The notes below the pieces were generated by a model. The model saw only the letters and a list, made by a program, of their open reading frames with translations, had not been told where the DNA came from and ran no database searches. 64,000 nucleotides of DNA. It comes from Clostridium pascui (GTDB lineage Bacteria > Bacillota > Clostridia > Clostridiales > Clostridiaceae). A program made the position numbers and the translations under genes. Of this stretch, positions 17,587 through 27,398 are shown one piece after another. The stretch covers positions 1-64,000 of the forward strand of contig NZ_JAFBDB010000010.1 of NCBI RefSeq assembly GCF_016908015.1, given 5' to 3'. Numbering within the stretch: the first letter of the stretch is position 1; every line of letters begins with the position of its first letter.

Positions 17587-18120
17587 ATGATAGATTTATT
17601 TAGAGCATTTACTACAAAGGAAGACTTTTTTTATGATGGTGCATTTATTGCTAAAATAAAATATCAACGGTTTCAACCCAAATCAGATAAGGAAACTTAT
17701 AAAAATGAAATTGTAAAAAATAATAGGAGACTTTGTGTAATCAACTGTAGTGGATATGCTAATAATAAAGTTGCAGAAACACTAACAGTTTATTTAATGA
17801 TGAATGTAACAGTTAAAGAACCTGTTGAACCAGAAATCGTTGAAGATACTGGTACTTTATGGCGTAATTTTTCAAAAGAAGAAATTGCAGATTTTAGTCA
17901 TCTAACAGGAGATACAAATTACATTCATCTTACAGAAAATCCAGTTGTACAAGGAATGTTTATTCTAAAAGAACTTTGTGACACAACTCAAACTAATGAG
18001 ATAGAAGTAAAATATATTCATCCTGTTTATGGATGTAACCCAGTTTATATAAAGCATGAAGGAAATATTATAAAAGGATTTAGTAATGGAATATTGTGCT
18101 TCCAAGCAATTCTGTCTTAA
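17587..18120 (+). CDS. MaoC-like hot-dog dehydratase
   Basis: A 177-residue protein. DFSHLTGDTNYIHLTENPVV then QGM at about 97-119 is the hydratase loop of the MaoC/(R)-enoyl-CoA hydratase family (catalytic Asp and His in GDTNYIH). The first 90 residues look like a degenerate hot-dog half. It probably hydrates an enoyl-thioester or acts as a thioester-binding protein. AGGAG lies before the ATG. It ends facing the rhodanese gene, and both may use the hairpin at 18237-18259. Confidence 0.75.
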   Translation: MIDLFRAFTTKEDFFYDGAFIAKIKYQRFQPKSDKETYKNEIVKNNRRLCVINCSGYANNKVAETLTVYLMMNVTVKEPVEPEIVEDTGTLWRNFSKEEIADFSHLTGDTNYIHLTENPVVQGMFILKELCDTTQTNEIEVKYIHPVYGCNPVYIKHEGNIIKGFSNGILCFQAILS

Positions 18121-18272
18121 AATCTTTTTATAAAAGTGTAAATTAAGGGAAGGTTTAAATTACTTCCCTTAAAAAATATTATATTATCAACACTATTCTT
18201 TAACATAGCCTACAAATAAAATCCAAATTTAAATAAGCATGAGCTATAAAAACTCATGCCTTATCAAAGTAT

Positions 18273-18300
18273 CACTTGCCACTTGCCACGTGGGTGGCAC
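18273..18300 (-). repeat. Stop-codon-associated 28-nt repeat, copy 6
   Basis: CACGTG variant, 2 nt after the rhodanese stop. The terminator GCATGAG / CTCATGC lies at 18237-18259. The 64 bases of repeat plus terminator are nearly identical to copy 5. Confidence 0.93.
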
Positions 18301-18302
18301 TC

Positions 18303-18626
18303 TTATTCCTTTTCTAATTTCCCTTTATAGTCAATGGTTCCACCAGATACATTTATCACCTTAAAGCCCTTTAGAATAAGCTCATTACAGGTAAAGCTGC
18401 TCTTTCTCCCGGACCTGCAAATTATATGGTACTCTTTATCCTTATTTAAATGCTCATCTGGCTCTCTTAGTATTTCATACATTGGAATGTTCTTAGCCCT
18501 TGGCAAATGCCCCTCTTCATATTCGTCAGATTCCCTTATATCTATTAAGCTTATTTTCCCTAGTGACTCTTCTAAATCATTAACATCTACTGATTTTACT
18601 CTATCTTCTCTAAAAAATGAAGGCAT
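18303..18626 (-). CDS. Rhodanese-like sulfurtransferase
   Basis: A 107-residue single-domain rhodanese. LIDIRESDEYEEGHLPRAKN is the CH2-type entry motif, and IICRSGRKS holds the active-site cysteine with a six-residue loop (CRSGRK) suited to sulfur transfer. It is a stand-alone cytoplasmic enzyme, with the partner unknown. GGGAGATG lies before the ATG. Confidence 0.93.
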   Translation of the reverse strand: MPSFFREDRVKSVDVNDLEESLGKISLIDIRESDEYEEGHLPRAKNIPMYEILREPDEHLNKDKEYHIICRSGRKSSFTCNELILKGFKVINVSGGTIDYKGKLEKE

Positions 18627-18746
18627 GTTATCATCTCCCTAATAGTTAATTACTCAATTTATCTTAAGTATGTCCTTTTCGTTCAATTAATATAATTTAA
18701 ATAAAAAATAAGCATGAGCTATAAACCCCATGCCTTATCAAAGTAT

Positions 18747-18774
18747 CACTTGCCACTTGCCACGTGGGTGGCAC
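18747..18774 (-). repeat. Stop-codon-associated 28-nt repeat, copy 7
   Basis: CACGTG variant, 2 nt after the stop of the DHFR-like gene. The hairpin GCATG/CATGC lies at 18712-18733. Confidence 0.93.
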
Positions 18775-18776
18775 TA

Positions 18777-19340
18777 CTATACAGCATGATAGCAGAGCTG
18801 AACAACTCCCGAAGAAAATGTCTTAGTGTTAACAAGCTTGAGACCTACTCTCTCTTTTATATCAATGAACAAAGGTTTGCCCTCTCCTAATATGACAGGA
18901 TGAATAGATAATCTATATTCATCAATAAGCCCTAGATTTAAAAAAGTTGTTATAAGACTTGATCCCCCATAAAGCCAAATTCCTTTACCTGGCCCATTCT
19001 TTATTTTCTTTACTTCCTCTACTATATTGCTACTTATTAAATTAGCCCCTGGATACTCCTTGGTAGACGTTTTTGAAAACACATATTTCTTCTTACTATG
19101 AACTAACTTCCAAACCTCTTTTTCAGCATCTGATATTTCATCTCCAGGAATGTATTGTCCCCATAAATCATAGCTTTTACGCCCATATAAAATTGTATCA
19201 ATATTATTTAGGAAATCAACAAACTTCATATCTTGATCCATAATACACCAATCTACTTCACCCTTTGGTCCCTCGATAAATCCATCTAATGTCACCGCTA
19301 AATCTAAAATTATTCTTCTAGTACTTCCAGTATCGAGCAT
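18777..19340 (-). CDS. Dihydrofolate reductase family protein (RibD C-terminal-like)
   Basis: 187 residues. LDLAVTLDGFIEGPKGEVDW at the N-terminus, TILYGRKSYD at about 50, and WLYGGSSLITTFLNLGLIDE in the C-terminal half are the hallmarks of the RibD_C/DHFR-like reductase fold that binds NADPH. It lacks the folate-specific features of true DHFR. Probably a reductase of unknown substrate. It has an AGGAGG site. Confidence 0.9.
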   Translation of the reverse strand: MLDTGSTRRIILDLAVTLDGFIEGPKGEVDWCIMDQDMKFVDFLNNIDTILYGRKSYDLWGQYIPGDEISDAEKEVWKLVHSKKKYVFSKTSTKEYPGANLISSNIVEEVKKIKNGPGKGIWLYGGSSLITTFLNLGLIDEYRLSIHPVILGEGKPLFIDIKERVGLKLVNTKTFSSGVVQLCYHAV

Positions 19341-19577
19341 AACATTTATCCTCCTCTAAAAAACGTTTTTTATTTTATCATCATTCCATATAAAATTTCC
19401 TGCTGCTAAAGTCTTATGATGAAATTAACTATAAAAAGTTATATTACTTATTATATTATAGGCTATAATACGGCTTACCATACTGTTGTATCGGCGGTTT
19501 TAGCCCCATAGTTTTATTATATCAGATTATTGGAGTGGTTTTTCTGAAGCATCTAGATTATGACGATTCAACAAAAA

Positions 19578-19617
19578 AACACCGATTCTTTTATAGTTTA
19601 CATATGGAATCAGTGTT
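19578..19617 (-). terminator. Terminator of the DUF2200 gene
   Basis: AACACTGATTC / GAATCGGTGTT stem (one mismatch) followed by TTTTTT on the minus strand, 16 nt past the stop. It differs in type from the GCATG terminators of its neighbours. Confidence 0.9.
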
Positions 19618-19633
19618 TCTTCGTTTTTAATTA

Positions 19634-19984
19634 TTATTTTCGCAAAATCTTATCCATGGCTTTTCCCTTTGCTAACTCATCAATCAGCTTATCCAAATAG
19701 CGAATTTCCTGCATAGTTGGTTCTTCAATGTCTTCCACTCGGACACCGCAGACCACACCTTTGATCAAAGCTCGCAAAGGATTCAGCTTAGGAGCTTCCG
19801 CAAAGAAGTTCTCAAAATCTGTCTGTTTTTCCAGTTGAGCTTCTAACTCTTCCTGGCTGTATCCTGTCAACCAACGGATAATTTCATCCACTTCTGTTTT
19901 CCTGCGTCCTTTTTTCTCCGCCTTCGTAACATAAAGGGGATAGACACTTGCTACACTCATTGTATAGATATTATGTTTGGTCAT
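19634..19984 (-). CDS. DUF2200 family protein
   Basis: A 116-residue protein with [30 protein letters not shown] and [20 protein letters not shown], which I recognise as DUF2200. Function is unknown. Codon use is visibly richer in G and C than its neighbours (for example GCGGACACC, TTCTTCCTG), as is that of the two kinases beside it, suggesting separate arrival of the 19.5-24 kb segment. AGGATAT lies before the ATG. Confidence 0.85.
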   Translation of the reverse strand: MTKHNIYTMSVASVYPLYVTKAEKKGRRKTEVDEIIRWLTGYSQEELEAQLEKQTDFENFFAEAPKLNPLRALIKGVVCGVRVEDIEEPTMQEIRYLDKLIDELAKGKAMDKILRK

Positions 19985-20085
19985 GATATATCCTCTCTTA
20001 TGTGATTTTCTTCATTATATCACGAAAAATAGTCGGGTCAAACTATACACTAGTTGATATACCTAGCATACGGCAAAAACTGCTA

Positions 20086-20158
20086 TCATTTATTATACAG
20101 TTCTGCGTAACGGGTATAACCTGGACTTCTACCTATTTTAAGATAGCGTTTCTTACGA
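20086..20158 (-). pseudogene. Possible 3' gene tail
   Basis: The frame TRKKRYLKIGRSPGYTRYAE ending YNK-stop looks protein-like but has a stop just upstream. It may be the end of a lost gene. Not assigned to a family. Confidence 0.25.
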
Positions 20159-20186
20159 GTAAACCGTTATATTGTTTTTAAACTTG

Positions 20187-22526
20187 TCAATTTGTTTTAC
20201 CTTCTGTGTAATTTTCCAATGCCGTCCAAATTTTATCATATTCCAATTGTTCGGCATATTTTTTGAGCATACTTCCAAGGGTGTGATTTTCTACCATAAT
20301 TTTATCAATTATTTTTTCCACCTTGTTGACATTCAACCTGGAAATTGCATCATACAACTCATTACGAAGTGCAGAAGGCAACGACTTAATCAGTTTCTCA
20401 AAATTGTTGTCAAAATCAATACACTCTTCATCGGATAATACTTCATAAACGTATTTGATCCCTAAATGCCTGGCCATAGCTGCAAAAATGTCCTGTTCAC
20501 GGTAAGGCTTCCGTACAAAATCGGTACAACCAGCTTTTATTATAGGTTGTATTTCTTCTTCCAACACACTTGCTGAAAGTATGACAATTGCCACATTTGC
20601 TCCATCTTTCATAGTACGAATCTTTTTAGTTGCTTCAAGACCGTCCATTATGGGCATTCGAAGGTCCATCCAAATAAAATTAGGTTGCCACTGTGAAAAA
20701 AACTCTATGGCTTCCAAACCGTTCTGGGCCTCAAGCACTTCAAAGCCAATTCTCCTAAGAAGGCGAATTAGTAAGCGGCGGCTATCAGCATCGTCTTCAA
20801 CAACCATTATGCGTGGTCTTTTTTTCCCCTCTTCTAAGCCAATTACTCGATGAATCTCAGTGATTTCCGTAACACCGGCAGCCTTCCCTTCTTCGGATAC
20901 TATTTCCACACGAAAAATACTGCCTTTGCCAAACTGACTCCTTACAGTGATATCTCCGCCCATCATTCGGGCATACTCTCGGCTTATAGCCAATCCCAAA
21001 CCAGTTCCTCCCTGTATTTTCCTACCGCTTCCTGTTTGCTCAAAATATTGAAACAGCTTGTTCTGCTCGCTTTCTTCGATTCCCATGCCTGTATCTTCAA
21101 CTTCTATGGTCAAATGTAGTTTATCTTGTGTTCGAATTCCCGCTACCTGAACTCTAATGCTCCCTTCTGATGTGAATTTTACTGCATTTCCCAAAAGATT
21201 GATTAATATCTGGCGAAATTTATTCTCATCAGCTGTGATATAACGCGGAATTTTATCAATTCCATTCAAAGTAAATTTCAAACCCTTAGCATTTGTTTTG
21301 ATTCGAAACATTTTCTCCAAGTCACGGAAAAGAGCATGAACATCAAAGGTGACAGTTTCTAAACTAATACGGCGGGCTTCAATTTTAGATATTTCCAAAA
21401 CGTCATTAATCAACGCCAAAAGATGTTCTCCGCTGCGATTTATAATATCTAAATATTCCCGATGCTCAGCTTGCAAATCAGAATCTCTTTGCATCAATTG
21501 TGAATAACCTAAAATTGCATTCATCGGTGTACGAAGTTCATGACTCATATTGGCAAGAAAGGTGCTTTTAGCCTGATTGGCCGCTTCAGCAGCTTCTTTG
21601 GCCTGTTGCAATTGCTCTAGAACAAGTTTTTTCTCGGTAATATCTTCAAAAATAATAATACCACCTAAGAAAGTTTTACTTACATCTACCCTTCGAGACA
21701 ATTTAATGCTAAAATATTGAATTCCCTGCTTGGTTTCCACCTTTCTCTCTAAACTAATGGAAGGTTCATTACTGGCAATAAAAGCCTTAAGATCGTCTGC
21801 TAACCAGGAAAAGAAAGAGGTAATTGTTTTACCAATAATTGAGTTGTCATTTTCACCGAAAAAATCCGAAGGCTTCGCCGTTGAATAGTAATATTGATCA
21901 CCATGACTATCAGTAGCATTTATCATAACAGCGGCGGCAAAATTAAAATTAACGATTTTGTCTACATCGTCGATAATAAATATCGGGTTAGGGACACTTT
22001 CAAAGATTGTTAAGAATCTGTTTTTTTCTACTATTATTTTTCGGTTCTGAATTTGCAGTTCTCCTATCTGCCTACTTTGCCCAGTTCCGGCCCATTCTGC
22101 GCAAAGTGCAATCATAAAACGGTCAAACATTCGGTTAATAATATGAAGGCATTCATCTTCATACTCTTTTGGGAATTTCGCATATCTGACCAGGTCGAGC
22201 CAAGCTTCTCTGTAATAGACCATTAGTCCATGAAAAATTTGCAGACTGACGCCTCTTTCTCGGTGTCTTTTAGCGGTGCCCACGATGAAACGACATAAAG
22301 GATCTTCCTTAAAATTATGATCAGGTCCAAATTCAAAATCGGGATATATAGTATCAATACCTTCCAAGATGGCACCGGAAAGTCCATTGACACAAATGCG
22401 CCATGCCCTTTCAAGTGCAGCGCTGCCCTCCGCATAATTGCGTTCAATAGCGTAATGAAACAGTCTTTTCAACAACCAGTCTTCGTGGCTGGCAATCAGT
22501 TGTTTTAATGGTAACATATCATTCAT
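20187..22526 (-). CDS. Hybrid sensor histidine kinase/response regulator
   Basis: About 779 residues, ATG 22526 chosen (AGGAG site). Domains: a helical N-terminal sensor of the RsbR/globin-like four-helix type (about 1-150), PAS (about 165-300, PNPIFIID), HisKA with [10 protein letters not shown] (phosphoacceptor His), HATPase with NLLGNAVKF and DTGMGIE and [10 protein letters not shown], then a receiver domain (VVEDDADSR; phospho-Asp in [11 protein letters not shown]). The C-terminal 90 residues are helical but lack a clear Hpt histidine. It is soluble. It follows the 22546 kinase within 20 bp, so the two are one operon, possibly a phosphorelay. Confidence 0.9.
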   Translation of the reverse strand: MNDMLPLKQLIASHEDWLLKRLFHYAIERNYAEGSAALERAWRICVNGLSGAILEGIDTIYPDFEFGPDHNFKEDPLCRFIVGTAKRHRERGVSLQIFHGLMVYYREAWLDLVRYAKFPKEYEDECLHIINRMFDRFMIALCAEWAGTGQSRQIGELQIQNRKIIVEKNRFLTIFESVPNPIFIIDDVDKIVNFNFAAAVMINATDSHGDQYYYSTAKPSDFFGENDNSIIGKTITSFFSWLADDLKAFIASNEPSISLERKVETKQGIQYFSIKLSRRVDVSKTFLGGIIIFEDITEKKLVLEQLQQAKEAAEAANQAKSTFLANMSHELRTPMNAILGYSQLMQRDSDLQAEHREYLDIINRSGEHLLALINDVLEISKIEARRISLETVTFDVHALFRDLEKMFRIKTNAKGLKFTLNGIDKIPRYITADENKFRQILINLLGNAVKFTSEGSIRVQVAGIRTQDKLHLTIEVEDTGMGIEESEQNKLFQYFEQTGSGRKIQGGTGLGLAISREYARMMGGDITVRSQFGKGSIFRVEIVSEEGKAAGVTEITEIHRVIGLEEGKKRPRIMVVEDDADSRRLLIRLLRRIGFEVLEAQNGLEAIEFFSQWQPNFIWMDLRMPIMDGLEATKKIRTMKDGANVAIVILSASVLEEEIQPIIKAGCTDFVRKPYREQDIFAAMARHLGIKYVYEVLSDEECIDFDNNFEKLIKSLPSALRNELYDAISRLNVNKVEKIIDKIMVENHTLGSMLKKYAEQLEYDKIWTALENYTEGKTN

Positions 22527-22545
22527 CCTGCTCCTCACCTCTTCT

Positions 22546-23865
22546 TCATTTATATATATCTGAGAATTCTATATTAATTTTTTCAACATTATTTCTTTCT
22601 GTTGAATTACTCATTGGATGTAAACCCTCGGTTTTTTCCACTAATTCACATGGAAGATATATAATAATCTCAGTGCCATGCCCAATTTGACTATTTGCAT
22701 ATATTGTTCCACCATGCAGTTCTACCAAAGCATTGACAATAGAAAGTCCTATTCCACTTCCTTCATGATCCCTTGTAAGAGACCTGTCAACTTGCACAAA
22801 ACGTTCAAATATTAAATTTAGCTTTTCTTCAGGAATACCTCTTCCTGTGTCCTTTACCTTAATGCAAATATTTTGGATGCCATTTTCTATACTAACCATG
22901 ATTTCACCACCGGGCTCAGTAAACTTTACTGCATTTGATAACAAATTCAAAATAATTCTCTCTATTTTATCAGGATCGCAAGCTATAATTTTTTCCTCTA
23001 TATCTGTATCAAATATAATTGATAACCCCTTGCTTTCTATATAATCAGCAACAGACAGTGTTATGTTTTCTATGAGATTTATTATATTATTATTTGTTTT
23101 ATATATTTCAAAATAACCTACATCAATCTTTGTTATATCAATTAAATTATTGGTCAATCTTAAAAGCCGGTAACAATTTTGCTTCATTGTATTTATGTAT
23201 TTATGGCAATTTGAAGATATATTACGAGCTAAACATCCCTTTAAATTGGATTCATATAACTGAAGTGAAGAAAAAACAACATTAATTGGAGTCCTTAATT
23301 CATGGGAAATGTTTGCAAAAAACTCCGTTCTAACTCTATCATGCTCCATAAGAACATCTAGTCTTCTTTTTTCTTCATGAGCCTTTAGTAGTTCTTCCTC
23401 CGCTCTTTTACGCTGGGCAATTTCCTCTTCAAGCTGAACATTACGCGCCTGTAATTGCTGTTGCAGACGGGACACTGACAAGTGTGTCTCCACCCTGATC
23501 AATACTTCTTCTTTTTGAAAAGGTTTGGTAATATAGTCCACACCACCTGCTTTAAAACCTATGACCTTGTTGGCCGCATCGTCAAGAGCACTAATAAATA
23601 TCACTGGAATATCACGGCTGTGCTCGTTCAGCTTCAACTGACGGCATACCTCATAACCATCCATCTCCGGCATTATTACATCCAGTATAATCAAATCCGG
23701 CTTCTCAATGAGCACTGATTTAAGGGCCCTTACGCCGCTAGAGACCGGGCGCACTTGATAGCCATGCTCAGAAAGCAGATCTGACAATAGCTTCAGATTA
23801 ACTAGCGTATCGTCAACAATCATAATTTGTGTCGAATCACTTATTTGTCTACCACAATTTATCAT
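22546..23865 (-). CDS. Receiver-histidine kinase fusion protein
   Basis: 439 residues. The N-terminal receiver has [10 protein letters not shown], phospho-Asp in [11 protein letters not shown] and the conserved Lys in ITKPF. A coiled coil ([20 protein letters not shown]) follows, then HisKA ([10 protein letters not shown]) and HATPase ([32 protein letters not shown]). It has no output domain or membrane segment. Its order (REC first) suggests it receives phosphate from another kinase and signals to the downstream hybrid kinase. GAAGGAGGATG lies before the ATG. Confidence 0.92.
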   Translation of the reverse strand: MINCGRQISDSTQIMIVDDTLVNLKLLSDLLSEHGYQVRPVSSGVRALKSVLIEKPDLIILDVIMPEMDGYEVCRQLKLNEHSRDIPVIFISALDDAANKVIGFKAGGVDYITKPFQKEEVLIRVETHLSVSRLQQQLQARNVQLEEEIAQRKRAEEELLKAHEEKRRLDVLMEHDRVRTEFFANISHELRTPINVVFSSLQLYESNLKGCLARNISSNCHKYINTMKQNCYRLLRLTNNLIDITKIDVGYFEIYKTNNNIINLIENITLSVADYIESKGLSIIFDTDIEEKIIACDPDKIERIILNLLSNAVKFTEPGGEIMVSIENGIQNICIKVKDTGRGIPEEKLNLIFERFVQVDRSLTRDHEGSGIGLSIVNALVELHGGTIYANSQIGHGTEIIIYLPCELVEKTEGLHPMSNSTERNNVEKINIEFSDIYK

Positions 23866-24184
23866 GCTTCATCCTCCTTCAACATTCCTTTTCCCAATTT
23901 TCATTTCGTTAACCATTAGCACAATTAAATTCTCGCTTCTTTTGTAGTTTCAATATTCGAGAAAACATTGCAAATTCCTTCAATAAACTTCAAATCTAAA
24001 GATTATAATATACCACAAGCAAAATTTCTTAAAGTTGTCCACTACATAAGCTGATGATGAATATTTGACTGTGGAACTTTATTGAAGTAAATATTATAAT
24101 TTATATATAGCAGGGCTGTAATGTAATAAAAACTTATAGATTATATGGGTGAATATCATTTGCATTATATGGGGAGGGAATAAC
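23866..24184. other. Divergent intergenic region
   Basis: About 320 bp between the divergent kinase operon and the SdpI-like gene. Promoters should lie here. TATATATAGCAGG precedes the plus gene. No RNA gene or strong inverted repeat was seen. Confidence 0.4.
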
Positions 24185-24550
24185 ATGCTAAATATTTCTC
24201 TAATTATTACAGCAATAATGTCTCTAACTATGATAGGATTTGGGTTCTTATTAAGCAAAAAACCACCTAAAGAAATAAACTGTATAATTGGTTACCGCTC
24301 ACCAATGTCAACAAAAAATAAAGACACTTGGGAGTTTGCACATAAGTATTCAGGAAAAGTATGGATTAGAAGTGGTGTTATCAATGCAGTAGTATCAGTT
24401 GTTTTGGTACTTACCTTACAAAACTTAAGTAACTATAGCCAGCTTATGGTTGCATTGATTTACATTCAGCTTATAGTACTACTTTTAGTAATACCGCTAA
24501 CAGAAATAGCATTAAGAAAAACATTTGATAATAATGGAATTAAAAAATAA
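24185..24550 (+). CDS. SdpI family membrane protein
   Basis: 121 residues starting at ATG 24185, chosen because GGGGAGGG lies 8 nt upstream. An earlier in-frame ATG at 24149 has no site. The GYRSPMSTKNKDTWEFAHKY motif between membrane segments is the SdpI C-terminal signature. Three hydrophobic segments are visible. SdpI in Bacillus gives immunity to the SdpC toxin and controls its regulator. This short form has only the signature half. No sdpC partner is adjacent. Confidence 0.88.
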   Translation: MLNISLIITAIMSLTMIGFGFLLSKKPPKEINCIIGYRSPMSTKNKDTWEFAHKYSGKVWIRSGVINAVVSVVLVLTLQNLSNYSQLMVALIYIQLIVLLLVIPLTEIALRKTFDNNGIKK

Positions 24551-24586
24551 GCATGAGTTATAAAACTCATGCTTTATCAAAGTATC

Positions 24587-24614
24587 AACTTGCCACTTGC
24601 CATGTGGGTGGCAC
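24587..24614 (-). repeat. Stop-codon-associated 28-nt repeat, copy 8
   Basis: CATGTG variant. The terminator GCATGAGTT / AACTCATGC lies at 24551-24572, shared with the convergent SdpI gene. It lies 9 nt after the stop of the remnant at 24624. It is the last copy before a 25-kb stretch without any. Confidence 0.92.
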
Positions 24615-24623
24615 CATTAACTA

Positions 24624-25145
24624 TTAACCTTTTGCGTTTTCGTCGTAATTAAAGTCAGGAAGTTGTTTTAAATTTACTCCATTTGTGTCAAATAGATTTT
24701 CAGGAGAAGTTACATATTTAAACTCATATACATTAGTATCTATTAAGTCCATGACTCCATTAGCTTCTTCATATTTTTCTATTTTAGCTGGAAGTCCTGT
24801 AGCAGCATCAATATAAGCAACCTCTTTTATAGTTACTTTAGGCTGAGCCAAAAGTTCTGCTTTAGATAATTTGCCAGCATTTTTAGTTGGTATAGATTTA
24901 TAAGTTCTATAAACCTTATTAAGTGTTTTTCCATCTTCAGACTTAATAGTTCCATCAGCAGTCCATTCTGAGGATGCATATGTTGCTCTCAAAGCTGTAA
25001 AAGAATTGTACTTATTAAATAAGGAATTATTATAGTCAGCTCCCTTTTGGTTAACAGCTTCAAATTCACCGCTTGTTACTTTACCATTTTCATCTCTTTG
25101 AAGCATAACTATAGTTGCTTCAAATGGAGAAAAGGGGTTAGAACT
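24624..25145 (-). pseudogene. C-terminal part of a secreted or lipoprotein gene, 5' end lost
   Basis: From about SPFEATIVMLQRDENGKVTS to the end (NYDENAKG) the frame is protein-like: beta-rich, with TIKEVAYIDAATGLPAKIEK typical of outer-surface proteins of the LolA/anti-sigma type. Upstream of 25145 the same frame is merely the complement of a response-regulator fragment on plus. The 5' half has therefore been replaced by unrelated DNA. The family could not be fixed. Confidence 0.7.
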
Positions 25146-25374
25146 AGTACAGGATTTTAAACCTGATTTGCTGATACTAGATTTAATGCTGCCAGACATA
25201 AGCGGCTTTGAAATATGTAAAAAGGTTTCAAAGGAATATACTATACCTATTGTTATGATCACTGCAAAGTCAGACACAATTGATAAAATCCTTGGAATAG
25301 AACTAGGAGCAGATGATTATATTACAAAACCTTTTGATATAAGGGAAGTAATTGTTAGAATAAAAGCCATTTAA
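25146..25374 (+). pseudogene. Receiver-domain fragment of an OmpR-type response regulator
   Basis: Reads DLMLPDISGFEICKKVSK, IPIVMITAKSD, ILGIELGADDYITKPFDIRE and stops after VIVRIKAI. The phospho-Asp and the conserved Lys region are present. The first beta strand with its acidic pair, and the whole DNA-binding domain, are absent. It begins exactly where the minus-strand remnant ends, marking a deletion junction. Confidence 0.85.
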
Positions 25375-25379
25375 GGATA

Positions 25380-25800
25380 ATGAAAATAAATTTGCAAAAT
25401 AAAGAGACTTCAGAAGATATTATAGAAGGAACTGTATATAATCTTATACCTCTAAATGATGGGAATTTCATATTTACTGGCAGCATCCAAGGAACTGATG
25501 AAATTTTTATATATAACGTTAAAGGCAAAAGCTATAAGAATTTAAAGCAAGGAAATATATACAACATGGAAGTAACAGAGGATAATAAAAAAAATTGCCT
25601 ATGATATTTCTAATAATAATGGGGTTTCTGAGCTGCACGCAGCACTTTTTAATAAGGATAAAATAGAGGCAGATACTACTGTTTACAGCAACGCTAGGTA
25701 TGGAAATAGTTTAAAATGGAGCAAGGATGGGAAGCGACTTTTATATTTTACTGGATATAATGGAGGAAGTACGATATATAGGTTTTTATTTAAGGATTGA
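25380..25800 (+). pseudogene. C-terminal remnant of a beta-propeller (TolB/WD40-like) protein, frameshifted
   Basis: The first frame (NLIPLNDGNFIFTGSIQGTD, EIFIYNVKGKSY) breaks at the A8 run near 25588-25595. The second frame continues with KIAYDISNNNGVSELHAALF, NSLKWSKDGKRLLYFTGYNG and ends FLFKD. Repeated SxDGKxLxY-type blades suggest a propeller. Both the N-terminus and continuity are lost. It lies directly after the response-regulator fragment, perhaps from a two-component and output operon. Confidence 0.7.
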
Positions 25801-25824
25801 ATGTAAAAGACTGTTATATAAATA

Positions 25825-25848
25825 GGACTTACTATTAAAAGTAAGTCC
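25825..25848. terminator. Terminator-like hairpin
   Basis: GGACTTAC / GTAAGTCC with an 8-nt loop, after the propeller remnant. It resembles the hairpin at 16043. Confidence 0.6.
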
Positions 25849-25861
25849 TTGATGGGCCTAA

Positions 25862-25994
25862 AAAAATCTTACGAAATAAAACGACTGAAAAAGCATCCTT
25901 ATTTTGTACTATAAATCCCGAGAGTATCCCTAGTAAAGCTGCTTTTATATACAAATCTTTTCGTATATTTTTTTAGCATAATCGAGACTTATGA
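25862..25994 (-). pseudogene. 3' remnant copy of the 41517 membrane gene
   Basis: About 130 bp closely match 41517-41645, covering the C-terminal membrane region (shared GCTGCTTTTATATACAAATC). The start half is missing. One of several partial duplications linking the 25-26 kb and 38-42 kb regions. Confidence 0.75.
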
Positions 25995-26026
25995 TTTGAA
26001 TACTATTCTGGATTTATCTTTATATT

Positions 26027-26638
26027 TTACTTTAACTTTCCAGACTTATTGAATGGGTAAACTCTATAAACTGCTTTTCCCTCAACTTGTTTAAAATCTA
26101 TGAGCCCAAACTTCCTGCTGTCTTTACTTACAGGCCTGTTATCACCCAATACAAATAGTTTATTATGTCCAACTTTAACAGGAAGCTTAAACTCTCCACT
26201 TAAAGTTTCTCCTTTAATATACGCTTCTTCAAGTTTATTGCCATTTAAATAAACATATCCATTTTTAATATCAATTTCATCACCTTCAACACCAATTACT
26301 CTTTTTACTAGCCTACTATGTTCTTGGATGACATCCTTATCATTTTCAAATATTGATGCAATATTATCTATATTTCTTAAAGCATCATCAACTACAGTTC
26401 CTTTTTCTTCATCTTCAAGGAATATAATAATATCTCCTCTTTTAGGTTCTGAAAAATTATAACTTAATTTATCAACTATTAATTGTTGATTTGTAAACAG
26501 CGTATTTTCCATAGAACTTTGTTCTACGTGAACTCTAGCAAAAACCTTACTATTGATTAAAGTTGAAATAAAAAATGTTCCTAAAATTATAAAAGTCCAG
26601 CTTCTAATTTCTTTTATAACCTTTTTCTTATCCTTCAT
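26027..26638 (-). CDS. lepB: Signal peptidase I
   Basis: 203 residues. One N-terminal membrane anchor (TFIILGTFFISTLINS). Catalytic Ser in QSSMENTL and Lys in RLVKRVIGVEGDEI are followed by box E-like LGDNRPVSKDSR. Fits type I signal peptidase, which cleaves secretory signal peptides outside the membrane. It is an extra, accessory-sized copy in a region rich in exported proteins. An AGGGATAAAC site precedes the ATG. Confidence 0.93.
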   Translation of the reverse strand: MKDKKKVIKEIRSWTFIILGTFFISTLINSKVFARVHVEQSSMENTLFTNQQLIVDKLSYNFSEPKRGDIIIFLEDEEKGTVVDDALRNIDNIASIFENDKDVIQEHSRLVKRVIGVEGDEIDIKNGYVYLNGNKLEEAYIKGETLSGEFKLPVKVGHNKLFVLGDNRPVSKDSRKFGLIDFKQVEGKAVYRVYPFNKSGKLK

Positions 26639-26819
26639 GTTTATCCCTCCATTAAATTATAATACAGTCTAAATCCTTTATATGCCTCTTTCTTTTTTTA
26701 TCAAAGCTTTGTAAGTTGTGAAAAAGACTATTCTTCTTCACTTTTATACTTATTATTTTACCACACAATTTGTATATAAAGTTAATCTTGCGTAATATTT
26801 ACAGTTAATTAATGTTTTA

Positions 26820-27398
26820 CTACTCAACTATTTTCTCAATTACACCCTCCATGAGAATGTCTATAGCCGCCTCACCTTCCTCATCTAAAATAAAGGACGC
26901 CGCACTTATAAAAACAGCTTGAAACACTTTAACTACCAATGATGTGTGAACATTGAATTTTACCCCAGCCTCAGTTAGCTTTTCAACTACTAAGGAATCG
27001 TTTAAGTTATTATTTTGTATAGTCTGTGATGGTAATCGACGTGATATATACTCCCATAACTCACCGTTAATAGATGAAATAATTGGGTCAGTAAAAAATT
27101 TATCCATAATAAAGTACATCACAAGCTTTGTAAGTTTCCTTGGCTCTAATTCTTTGTTTTCATATATAAAAGAATCAAGTTGCTTGAAAATCTCTCGCTG
27201 CTTTTTTAGATTTATTTCCATAAAAAGATGTTCCTTACTTTCAAAGAAGTTATAAAATGATCCATGAGAAATACTGGCAGCTGTAGTAAGGTCATTTATA
27301 GTAACTTTTCGTAGACCATGGTCAGAAAAGAGTCTTTGTCCCTCTTTAAATAGTCGTTCTCTTATGATATCTCGTTCCTGTTCATTAAATTTTGGCAT
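26820..27398 (-). CDS. TetR family transcriptional regulator
   Basis: 192 residues. An N-terminal helix-turn-helix (GLRKVTINDLTTAASISHGS, FYNFFESKEHLF) is followed by a helical ligand domain. It overlaps the hydrolase gene by 14 bp and is translated after it, so it most likely controls this two-gene operon. The ligand is unknown. Confidence 0.93.
   Translation of the reverse strand: MPKFNEQERDIIRERLFKEGQRLFSDHGLRKVTINDLTTAASISHGSFYNFFESKEHLFMEINLKKQREIFKQLDSFIYENKELEPRKLTKLVMYFIMDKFFTDPIISSINGELWEYISRRLPSQTIQNNNLNDSLVVEKLTEAGVKFNVHTSLVVKVFQAVFISAASFILDEEGEAAIDILMEGVIEKIVE

Noticed and set aside
25146-25277. N-terminal 44 residues of a 217-residue minus-strand frame
   Set aside because: This stretch is the complement of a response-regulator fragment on plus, not part of the surface-protein remnant.
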